Below are positions 1 through 4,835 of a stretch of 5,015 nt of DNA, piece by piece. This DNA is from CAZAFL01 sp964484465 (GTDB lineage: Bacteria; Bacteroidota; Ignavibacteria; UBA10030; SZUA-254), in contig CAZAFL010000064.1 of the NCBI GenBank assembly GCA_964484465.1, positions 1-5,015 of the forward strand, written 5' to 3'. Each line of letters opens with the position of its first letter. The stretch's first letter is position 1. The position numbers and the translations under genes were made by a program. Under the pieces are notes generated by a model. It had not been told where the DNA came from, did no database searches, and saw only the letters and a program-made list of their open reading frames with translations.

Positions 1-60
1 AAAGAAGTGGATAGTTGTTGTGGATTACCATCTATAAACTCAAATGCAAAGGAAATGCAC

Positions 61-132
61 ATGAAAATTAACTGGGACAAATTCAAGAAAATTGTCAAAG
101 AGGTTCTAAAAACAATCGCGGAGCATCTATGA
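61..132 (+). CDS. Small 23-aa ORF coupled to gam (or C-terminal end of a longer upstream gene)
   Basis: The ORF starts at ATG 61 after an AAAGGA-like ribosome site (about 48-53). It encodes a short amphipathic, lysine-rich peptide that begins MKINWDKFKK and ends in IAEHL. Its TGA stop (130-132) overlaps the ATG of the Gam gene (129-131) as ATGA, which suggests translational coupling. The same frame stays open back to base 1, so it could instead be the last 43 codons of a gene that starts outside the window. The ribosome site favours the short reading. The N-terminal MKINW pattern is faintly like the very small 'smalltalk' proteins of Bacteroidetes, but I do not assign that family. Function unknown; the position suggests a phage-operon accessory peptide or a leader for gam. 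Confidence 0.45.
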   Translation: MKINWDKFKKIVKEVLKTIAEHL

Positions 133-728
133 CATTTATTGACGAATTGTTGCAGGAACGGGAGGCGGAAGAATTACAGCAGCGCCTGGAAATGTCACGA
201 TTGCATGCAGACCAGATTTTAATGGCACTCGCCGTGTTGGACAAGAGAAAGAAGGAGGTTGACAGGCTTTGCGAAGATGAGATTCAATTGATACAGCAAT
301 ATCGGGGTTCAGAGTACGCCAAGATAGAGAAGAAGGAATCGTGGCTCTGTTTCAATCTGGAGAATTTCATCAAGCAAACCGGTGAAAAAACCATCCAGCT
401 GGTTCATGGGTCAATTAGGCTGAGGGCAGGCAGGGACAAAGTCCAAGTAACTGATTTGGACAAATTCCTCCCCTTTGCTAAACACAAGAATCTGTTACGA
501 ACTGTCCCGGAAGAACAAATTCCCGATCTGCAAGCAATACATGCATACATAAAAAAATGGGGGGAAATTCCCGCAGGTGTTCAGGTAGTTTCGGGCGAGA
601 CTAAATTTTCATATCTACTAATAACAAATGGAGAAAAAGATGACAACATCGAACAAAGGTCCGAAGGTGGATCTCCCGCGCAAAGGAGAAACAATACGGT
701 TGAAGTTGTTGAAAGCAAATGTCTTTGA
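129..728 (+). CDS. gam: Mu Gam-like host-nuclease inhibitor protein
   Basis: A 199-aa protein of the phage Mu Gam-like family. Members bind the ends of linear double-stranded DNA, resemble bacterial Ku, and shield phage DNA from RecBCD-type exonucleases. Residues 5-75 are a long charged helix/coiled coil (EREAEELQQRLE, then DKRKKEVDRLCEDE). The typical beta segment GSIRLRAGRDKVQV follows at 94-107. The usual C-terminal half closes with IPAGVQVVSGETKFSYLL at 147-164. The start is supported by GGAG at 120-123, five bases before ATG, and by the ATGA overlap with the preceding ORF. Family members usually end soon after the last beta strand. Here a polar tail of about 30 residues runs through the first 89 bp of the next gene, so the tail may be non-functional read-on. 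It sits in a small + strand phage-type operon. Family call is strong; activity is inferred. Confidence 0.85.
   Translation: MTFIDELLQEREAEELQQRLEMSRLHADQILMALAVLDKRKKEVDRLCEDEIQLIQQYRGSEYAKIEKKESWLCFNLENFIKQTGEKTIQLVHGSIRLRAGRDKVQVTDLDKFLPFAKHKNLLRTVPEEQIPDLQAIHAYIKKWGEIPAGVQVVSGETKFSYLLITNGEKDDNIEQRSEGGSPAQRRNNTVEVVESKCL
630..633 (+). promoter_or_regulatory. GGAG ribosome site that fixes the start of the next gene at 640
   Basis: GGAG lies six bases before ATG 640. The in-frame ATG at 628 overlaps this site and has no Shine-Dalgarno match of its own (ATAACAA upstream). Start 640 is therefore preferred, which removes four residues from the longest reading. The site is inside the gam coding region. 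Confidence 0.6.
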
Positions 729-1089
729 AGGAACAAATAACTCCGGGCCATACCATATGTATGTGGTCGAGCAAAACGGCGATGGCATTGAGCGGGCATA
801 TTTTGCATCGCAGGCGGAACATGAAAAGATTCTTGAATTCAAGTTAAAAACGGGAAGTGAATTCATGTTGAAAAACACAGAGAATGGAAGCCGGAATTCT
901 TATCAGATTATTCTGAATGGTAATGGAGTTGTGAAAGGAGATAATTTCAAGGAAATCATGCGTGAATGCCTCTCCGATGCAATCGAGCTTGCGAGAACTT
1001 TCAGCGATATTCCGTTTCAGAATGAGGACATTCGAAGTGTTTCTTCCTGCCTGTTCATTGCCCGCACAAAATCAAACGGATTCCATTAA
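640..1089 (+). CDS. Small phage-type protein, possibly OB-fold ssDNA-binding-like
   Basis: A 149-aa protein from ATG 640. Residues 18-92 alternate short beta-like stretches (ETIRLKLLKANVF, YHMYVVEQN, ERAYFASQAEHEKI, SEFMLKNTE, SYQIILNG), compatible with an OB-type beta barrel. Residues 102-141 form a predicted helical tail (NFKEIMRECLSDAIELARTF, then NEDIRSVSSCLFIARTK). That tail recalls C-terminal segments of small phage replication/recombination proteins, where 'EDIRxxxxxLFI'-type endings are seen. I cannot place it in a named family. Its start lies 89 bp inside gam in another frame, so the two are almost certainly co-transcribed and perhaps translationally coupled. A role next to Gam in handling or protecting phage DNA is inference from context. 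The reading frame is well supported (own ribosome site, protein-like composition); the function is not. Confidence 0.75.
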   Translation: MTTSNKGPKVDLPRKGETIRLKLLKANVFEGTNNSGPYHMYVVEQNGDGIERAYFASQAEHEKILEFKLKTGSEFMLKNTENGSRNSYQIILNGNGVVKGDNFKEIMRECLSDAIELARTFSDIPFQNEDIRSVSSCLFIARTKSNGFH

Positions 1090-1135
1090 TTCAGATTGAG
1101 TTGACATTCAATAATCCTTTTCCGACCTTAAACAC

Positions 1136-1292
1136 CGGTAGACTTCACATAGTAATAAATTAGTAGCATTCATTCTTGGGTGCTACTTTTGTTGTATTAG
1201 CACGGTCCGCATAAGCAAAAACACACGGGCAACTTGGAAAACCTCGTTGCCCCTGCTGTAATGCTTGTGCGGATACTGTGTGAAGTCTACCG
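1136..1292. repeat. 157-bp element bounded by a 19-bp inverted repeat, with two internal stem-loops
   Basis: CGGTAGACTTCACA at 1136-1149 is matched exactly by its reverse complement at 1279-1292. The stem extends through a G.T pair to 19 bp (1136-1154/1274-1292). Inside are a 7-bp hairpin at 1162-1168/1181-1187, and a 12-bp stem with one G.T pair at 1206-1217/1262-1273 that carries a 7-bp inner hairpin (1227-1233/1246-1252). The 12-bp stem directly abuts the outer stem, giving a three-way-junction fold. No gene lies in it. It could be a miniature inverted-repeat element, a structured RNA or a leader for the gene at 1373. No target-site duplication is obvious (AAACAC left, ACTAAC right). Confidence 0.7.
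1162..1195 (+). terminator. Possible weak terminator hairpin after the phage-type operon
   Basis: AGTAGCA (1162-1168) pairs with TGCTACT (1181-1187) across a 12-base loop and is followed by TTTGTTGT. The stem is short and the T-run interrupted, so it may act as a weak terminator for the gam cluster, or only as one arm of the larger inverted-repeat element. Confidence 0.35.
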
Positions 1293-1333
1293 ACTAACAT
1301 AGTTGCCCACAACAACGGCAGGGGTCTTTTTTT
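1250..1333 (+). terminator. Possible intrinsic terminator/attenuator upstream of the zinc-ribbon gene
   Basis: CCCCTGCTGT (1250-1259) pairs with ACGGCAGGGG (1315-1324) over 10 bp with one G.T. Two bases later comes a run of seven Ts (1327-1333), the layout of an intrinsic terminator with a long (55-base) loop. The left strand overlaps the inner hairpin of the 157-bp element, so the two folds exclude each other. It lies 40 bases before ATG 1373. Attenuation of that gene is inference. Confidence 0.3.
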
Positions 1334-1373
1334 GACCTCTCAATTCTGCTCCAGTTGTGGCCTAGAGTTAAGA
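1292..1373. other. Tentative attC-like recombination site (site E)
   Basis: TAAC (1295-1298) pairs with GTTA (1367-1370). After an internal loop, CCACAAC (1307-1313) pairs with GTTGTGG (1354-1360), and GGGGTC (1321-1326) pairs with GACCTC (1334-1339) across a T7 loop. This is the R-box, spacer, L-box, terminal-hairpin order of an attC site. The 7-mers GACTAAC and GTTAAGA each miss the attC consensus by one base. The site would make the + strand gene a reverse-oriented cassette, but its ATG would fall at the site's edge, which is odd. Short pairings can arise by chance. Confidence 0.25.
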
Positions 1374-2230
1374 TGTTTTTTGTGGCAGAAGAAGAAATCC
1401 ATATTGAATATATTCTCCCGAAGGAACACACATGTCCTCATTGCGAATCTGTCCTGGCGCTCACCGATGACGAGAGAATGGCGGGAAAATTCAAATGCCC
1501 CGAATGTGATTCTTTCATTGAATCGAGTGGAGTTCGACATCTAATTGCCTTTCAAGTGCAGGGTCTCTTAAACTCCGATGACAGCGCCTGGAATTCTCGG
1601 CAAACTAGAAAGATCATACTATTTTTCTTACTCCCGGTTTCATTATTAACAGCTATTCTACTATTCGTCCTGTTATCAAGAAACTCAAACTCAGATGCAC
1701 GCCAACCTGAAAGAATTGACTATACTATAGGCCAATTACAAACACCTCTCGATCTCTATAGAAATTTGCTTACTCAATCAAGAGAAGATAGTACTAACAG
1801 CCTTGGAGATTACAATCAACAATCTTCACATGATTATTCGGTAGGAAGGGCCGGTTGGCCACCAGATTTTTATGATTACATTTGGACGACTCGTTCCGCG
1901 TTGCTTAATGCTTACGGACTACCCACCTACAACGAGACGAGCAATAATATAGAAGCATTGACATATAACAATAGCGCAGAAAATATTCGGATTATATTCA
2001 CAATTTCTGATAATGTTGTCACGGGGGCCGCAAAGTCTTATGATGGAGTCTCTTATGCGAGAATTCCAGCGATCATCAACCAACTTGAAGCTTGGCTAAT
2101 TGAAGCGGGTTTTACGATGGATGGATCAGCGCAGGACCACGTTGTACTCAGAAAAGCAAATCGGCGGGTGGCTATATTTTACGTTTCTAACGGTACAGGG
2201 TATAACGTCGCGATGTTAGCCGGTAAATAG
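1373..2230 (+). CDS. Zinc-ribbon, single-pass membrane protein of unknown function
   Basis: A 285-aa protein from ATG 1373. Residues 21-45 hold two Cys pairs (CPHC at 21-24, CPEC at 42-45) separated by 17 residues with GKFKCPEC, a treble-clef/zinc-ribbon pattern. A polar linker is followed by a clear hydrophobic helix at about 81-101 (IILFFLLPVSLLTAILLFVLL) and an Asn/Ser-rich stalk. The C-terminal domain of about 150 residues is aromatic-rich and probably extracytoplasmic (WPPDFYDYIW, YGLPTYNE, then NRRVAIFYVSNG near the end). The basic RQTRK before the helix suggests a cytoplasmic zinc ribbon. A TTG at 1355 would add six residues, but neither start has a strong ribosome site; I prefer ATG. 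The gene is convergent with the - strand nuclease genes and ends before a good hairpin. Function not recognised; sensing or envelope anchoring is only a guess. Confidence 0.8.
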   Translation: MFFVAEEEIHIEYILPKEHTCPHCESVLALTDDERMAGKFKCPECDSFIESSGVRHLIAFQVQGLLNSDDSAWNSRQTRKIILFFLLPVSLLTAILLFVLLSRNSNSDARQPERIDYTIGQLQTPLDLYRNLLTQSREDSTNSLGDYNQQSSHDYSVGRAGWPPDFYDYIWTTRSALLNAYGLPTYNETSNNIEALTYNNSAENIRIIFTISDNVVTGAAKSYDGVSYARIPAIINQLEAWLIEAGFTMDGSAQDHVVLRKANRRVAIFYVSNGTGYNVAMLAGK

Positions 2231-2284
2231 TCTAAGTAATCATTCCTTTTCCCGCATCAATGCTGTCAATCTGACGACCTTCGG

Positions 2285-2379
2285 AGCTAACTCACGCAGG
2301 AAGAACAGCTGATGTTTGGCTGTTCTTTTTTTTACAGAATTGTTGTCTGCTCAGCTAGTGGTCAGTTTGCGGGTCAGTT
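2285..2379 (-). other. Candidate attC site D, downstream of the PD-(D/E)XK cassette
   Basis: On the - strand the site ends in GTTAGCT (2291-2285), one base off the attC GTTRRRY box. It is followed by CCGAAGG, like the CGCAACGG after site A. CTAAC (2287-2291) pairs imperfectly with GTCAG (2373-2377), and CGCA (2295-2298) pairs with TGCG (2368-2371), giving R and L arms split by unequal spacers. It starts just after the nuclease stop codon at 2386. It is the second-weakest candidate, and it contains the hairpin called as a terminator. Confidence 0.35.
2301..2333 (+). terminator. Rho-independent terminator after the zinc-ribbon gene
   Basis: AAGAACAGC (2301-2309) pairs perfectly with GCTGTTCTT (2319-2327) across a 9-base loop. 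The 3' arm runs into a T-tract through 2333. It lies 70 bases after the stop codon at 2230 and is oriented for + strand transcripts. On the - strand no T-run follows the stem. It is also the inner hairpin of candidate attC site D. Confidence 0.8.
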
Positions 2380-2385
2380 CCGGAT

Positions 2386-2892
2386 CTAACAACTCATGAG
2401 CGTCTTTTCAACGAGCGACCAATTGTTTTCATATTTCGCAATTTGTTTAGCTTGTATGGTAGTATGGAAGGACTTTGGATTCCGCGGTCTGACACCTTTG
2501 TAAAGCGCCAAATACTCTTCGTAGTCCGGAATGAGTATCGATTGTAATTCGTTCGATGGAAAAATAAAGAATTGATCCTTGCCTGGCTCATTCAACTTAA
2601 GAAAGATGCAAATGAGGTTAGAGATTGGAATTGGCAATGGCTTGGTCAATTCTTGTTTTTTCCCGTCATATTCCACCTGAGCGCAATCTTGTATATCGAG
2701 TTGCCAATTCGCACTGCGGCTAGTCTTAACCTGGATGAGGACATGGTTGCCATTCGCATCTGATGCGACAATGTCGTAAATAGGAACGTTGCCAGTGAAT
2801 GTTGTGGCAATAAAACCACGCCGACAGAGCTCTGCCGCAACCAAGTATTCGCCCGTCTGTTTGGTCAATTGAAGATGTCTACCTGTAGCCAT
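2386..2892 (-). CDS. PD-(D/E)XK-type nuclease-fold protein (cassette gene)
   Basis: A 168-aa protein starting at ATG 2892, preceded by AGGGAG at 2902-2897, four bases from the ATG. The core reads as a restriction-endonuclease-like fold: Glu15 in the N-terminal helix (QTGEYLVAAELCRRGF), then PIYDIVAS with Asp40, then HVLIQVKTS with Gln54-x-Lys56. The D...QxK layout, with Gln replacing the usual second acid, is a known variant in this superfamily. The rest (residues 90-168) has a beta strand ICIFLKL and FFIFPS and a helical end, and is not recognised further. The size suits a stand-alone nuclease or small defence protein. It lies between candidate attC sites C and D, with a 45-base leader from the recombination point, as expected of an integron cassette. 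Substrate unknown; fold call fairly confident. Confidence 0.8.
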   Translation of the reverse strand: MATGRHLQLTKQTGEYLVAAELCRRGFIATTFTGNVPIYDIVASDANGNHVLIQVKTSRSANWQLDIQDCAQVEYDGKKQELTKPLPIPISNLICIFLKLNEPGKDQFFIFPSNELQSILIPDYEEYLALYKGVRPRNPKSFHTTIQAKQIAKYENNWSLVEKTLMSC

Positions 2893-2931
2893 GAGACTCC
2901 CTGAATTCTACACTATGGGACCGCCGTTGAC

Positions 2932-3067
2932 ATCTAATGTCTCGCAAGAACGCGCAATATATTTGTGAGCAAATCAAATTCATGCGAGCGAACAAGAGTA
3001 TTGAGCGAAGTTTTTATTAATCATGATTTTTCCCAGCCTCGTTATTTGCCGTGCATGCGCAGTAGCC
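2932..3067 (-). other. Degenerate attC site C, downstream of the GIY-YIG cassette
   Basis: On the + strand ATCTAATGTCTCGCAA (2932-2947) aligns with the left end of site B, ACCTAACGTCTGGCAA (3629-3644), differing at three positions. The far ends also resemble each other: TTGCC at 3046 with GTAGCCGC at 3062, against TTGCC at 3770 with TTAGCCGC at 3778. GCAA (2944-2947) can pair with TTGC (3046-3049). The recombination box on the - strand is ATTAGAT, not GTTRRRY, so the crossover G has changed to A. It lies between the stop codon of the GIY-YIG gene (3101) and the start of the next gene (2892). Confidence 0.45.
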
Positions 3068-3100
3068 GCTTCACAGAAAGTCGAGCATAGGCGCGCTCGT

Positions 3101-3571
3101 TCACTCCGTACCTGATTTTTCGACATACACAGGACTGGGAATAAATTTCTTAGGTTGTTTCCCGAAAGACGATATTTCATGCCTGCTGATACGAGTCCCT
3201 TGTTTATTTACGAGATCATGTCCCTCAGAGAGAAAATGACGGATTAGTCCACGTTCTACAAGTTTTAGGCACTTTGCCAATTGCTGGCCGGGTCGAGTAC
3301 GTAGTACTCCTGCAAGTAAAATACGCTTTCCGGTTTTTGAATTTCTCAGGTGTTGCATGAGGCGTAAATTATTAAGCTGACCTTTCACACGACCACGAAT
3401 TCGATCTGCCTTGCCAACATAAAGCGCCTCGAAACCGTCACCCCATTTTCGACCGAAGATGTAAACGCCGGCTTTGGAAGGTAACCTAGATAAATTGAGC
3501 GAGTAAATCATGTTGACGTCTGTTGCATCTTTGAGTGGAAAGGATCGGTACCATTCCAAATCGAGCTTCAT
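3101..3571 (-). CDS. GIY-YIG nuclease family protein (cassette gene)
   Basis: A 156-aa protein. ATG 3571 has a strong ribosome site, AAGGAG (3583-3578), six bases upstream. The GIY-YIG core is complete: AGVYIFG with G35-V-Y37, LYVGKA with Y51-V-G53, arginines at 59 and 61 on the following helix, Glu107 (KLVERGLIRHFL, the metal-binding acid), and Asn122 (HDLVNKQG). A short N-terminal extension (residues 1-30) precedes the domain. No DNA-binding domain is attached, so target choice is unclear. Stand-alone GIY-YIG proteins of this size occur in mobile elements, in repair, and as integron-cassette genes. It is flanked by attC-like sites B (upstream) and C (downstream), with a 63-base leader. Own promoter not seen; expression is probably driven from within or upstream of the array. 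All catalytic positions are present, so activity is plausible. Confidence 0.88.
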   Translation of the reverse strand: MKLDLEWYRSFPLKDATDVNMIYSLNLSRLPSKAGVYIFGRKWGDGFEALYVGKADRIRGRVKGQLNNLRLMQHLRNSKTGKRILLAGVLRTRPGQQLAKCLKLVERGLIRHFLSEGHDLVNKQGTRISRHEISSFGKQPKKFIPSPVYVEKSGTE

Positions 3572-3608
3572 CGCTTTCTCCTTATTTTGTAATTAGTTGA
3601 TGATGGCT

Positions 3609-3645
3609 TTTGCCAGTGCGGTTATTGCACCTAACGTCTGGCAAA
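3609..3645. repeat. 8-bp inverted repeat spanning the site B crossover
   Basis: TTTGCCAG (3609-3616) and CTGGCAAA (3638-3645) are exact reverse complements around a 21-base loop that holds the ACCTAAC box. The hairpin uses the L-box strand that would otherwise pair within attC site B, so the two folds compete. Confidence 0.55.
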
Positions 3646-3783
3646 CAACGCCGCCGTGGTGCAAGCTATAAACGATCAATCTTTTTGTGCAGCGCCACGT
3701 TGGAACGAGCACAACAATTCTTCGTGTGGAGCTTAAACGTAACAATATCCGATGAGCGAGTATGGTCGCTTGCCCGGTTAGCC
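3629..3783 (-). other. attC-like recombination site B between HEPN and GIY-YIG cassettes
   Basis: On the - strand the site ends in GTTAGGT (3635-3629), an exact GTTRRRY match, followed by GCAATAACC. It begins near GGCTAAC (3783-3777), one base off RYYYAAC. CTAAC (3631-3635) pairs with GTTAG (3777-3781), and GGCAA (3640-3644) pairs with TTGCC (3770-3774), with unequal spacers between, as in attC sites. The inner stretch of about 125 bases has imperfect pairings such as AAGCT (3663-3667) with AGCTT. It begins 17 bases after the HEPN stop codon. At 155 bp it is at the long end for attC. The predicted crossover is between 3635 and 3634. Confidence 0.65.
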
Positions 3784-3800
3784 GCAGCGGACAGCGAGCT

Positions 3801-4712
3801 TCATTTGAATGCAAGTGAATCAAGGAACTGTTCGCGCCGCGAAGTAAACTCCTCAATAAGTCTGCGTGATCTTAAAATCTTAACCAAGGATTCTCTTAAC
3901 AACATCTCGGTGTCAAATGATACCTGTATGGATTTCGAGCCTATCAATTTAGATAGGCGGAGTCCGTGTACAACTTTAGAACGCCAGGTGTAGAGTTCTT
4001 TTGCTTTTTGAAATTTTTCCAATCTTTCTTTGCGACTCTTTCCAAGGAAAAAGGCTACTCTTTGAGAAAGCCTAAAAGTGATTTCTTTGCCATCTTCGGG
4101 GCCGAAAAGAGACTCAAGTCCGATCCAAAACAACGTATACCTTGTTCCCCACTCAGGTTCTCGTAATGCGTTCCACAAAGTATAGAGTCCAATCCAAATC
4201 GAGGAGTTTCGCTTGACCTTGAATATTCTCGAATGAAGCAGTTTGGCAGTTGATAAGTCTGTCTGCTGCAAATAGGTTCTGTAATACTGTATATGTGGTT
4301 CGAGATCCCTCACTTGATATGTGAGGCGCAAATTCTTGGTTGTCTGAAACTCATCGATGTGAAAAACTACATCGAAGCCAAACGAACAAGGATTTGATAG
4401 CCATATGGCTACATTTGCGAGATTGATGGCTTCATGCCTCGCGTCTTGGATTGATCTCTTGTCTTTGCCTGACCAACTAGGGTCAAGAGTTCCTAAGTCT
4501 GGAGCGTCATAATGGACGCATAAGGCATATCTTGCACTATTTATGAAAGCTCTATGTGCAAAACTAAGATTGTCCGTGAACTTGGGTTGTCGTAGCCAAT
4601 CCGGGATTTCGTCAAGTATGACACCGTTTGCAAATCTAAACGGAACTTTCAGATGCCGAAACGGATCACTATACTTTACAGGTGATATGGTACACCAATT
4701 TTTCAATGTCAA
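3801..4712 (-). CDS. Apea-like HEPN domain protein with Rx4H motif (cassette gene)
   Basis: A 303-aa protein. The C-terminal third matches the Apea-like HEPN type: WIGLESLFGPEDGKEITFRLSQRVAFFLG from about 197, then KELYTWRSKVVHG at 238-250, with the Rx4H catalytic pair R244 and H249, and a closing helix LLRESLVKIL. Rx4-6H HEPN proteins are commonly metal-independent RNases in toxin and phage-defence systems. Residues 1-190 are an uncharacterised N-terminal region (possible ligand or trigger sensing) with PDWLRQ and several aromatic strands. There is no ATG or GTG near the start. TAA lies immediately before TTG 4712, and only TTG 4712 or TTG 4706 are possible starts; no ribosome site is evident. 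The gene fills the 1.1-kb cassette between sites A and B. No antitoxin gene is adjacent. Family call strong; defence role inferred. Confidence 0.82.
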   Translation of the reverse strand: MTLKNWCTISPVKYSDPFRHLKVPFRFANGVILDEIPDWLRQPKFTDNLSFAHRAFINSARYALCVHYDAPDLGTLDPSWSGKDKRSIQDARHEAINLANVAIWLSNPCSFGFDVVFHIDEFQTTKNLRLTYQVRDLEPHIQYYRTYLQQTDLSTAKLLHSRIFKVKRNSSIWIGLYTLWNALREPEWGTRYTLFWIGLESLFGPEDGKEITFRLSQRVAFFLGKSRKERLEKFQKAKELYTWRSKVVHGLRLSKLIGSKSIQVSFDTEMLLRESLVKILRSRRLIEEFTSRREQFLDSLAFK

Positions 4713-4740
4713 TTACAAGCAGAATCAAGCTGGCCGTTGC

Positions 4741-4835
4741 GCCTAACGTTTGCCAAAAGCATGCAGCAATTATAGAAATAGCTAGACCAGGCTTGAGTCT
4801 TATGTTTATAGTGTGAATGCTTTCGTACGTTGATA
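4741..4835 (-). other. attC-like recombination site A upstream of the HEPN cassette
   Basis: On the - strand the site ends in GTTAGGC (4747-4741), an exact GTTRRRY match followed by GCAACGG, very similar to site B. AACGT (4745-4749) pairs with ACGTT (4827-4831), and AAAGCAT (4756-4762) pairs with ATGCTTT (4817-4823), with spacers of six and three bases between the two arms. The opposite box, TATCAAC (4835-4829), departs from RYYYAAC. It would be the attC of the preceding cassette, whose gene is not in view. The HEPN cassette would run from 4746 to 3635, 1,112 bp. Confidence 0.6.

Noticed and set aside
581..878. Three overlapping - strand ORFs of 73-86 codons
   Set aside because: They lie antisense to gam and the following gene, have no ribosome sites, and show low-complexity Cys/Phe/Ser-rich translations typical of shadow frames.
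1101..1133. Perfect -35 box TTGACA after the phage-type genes
   Set aside because: No acceptable -10 hexamer is found at 16-18 bases, so a promoter is not supported.
1332..1544. A 70-codon + strand ORF
   Set aside because: It is out of frame with the zinc-ribbon gene, which has the clear CxxC pairs and membrane helix.
2360..2379. Two copies of GGTCAGTT 12 bases apart
   Set aside because: Two short copies only, with no third copy or regulatory context; may be chance or part of site D.
3593..3856. An 87-codon - strand ORF across site B
   Set aside because: It overlaps the end of the HEPN gene and covers the attC-like fold. attC sites often give such spurious frames.
3610..3993. A 127-codon + strand ORF
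   Set aside because: It crosses attC-like site B and then runs antisense to the HEPN gene. Its composition is not protein-like and no ribosome site is seen.
4684..4712. TTGACA on the - strand at the HEPN start as a -35 box
   Set aside because: The bases 17-18 further on (CATATC/ATATCA) are a poor -10, and a promoter here would put the transcript start inside the coding region.
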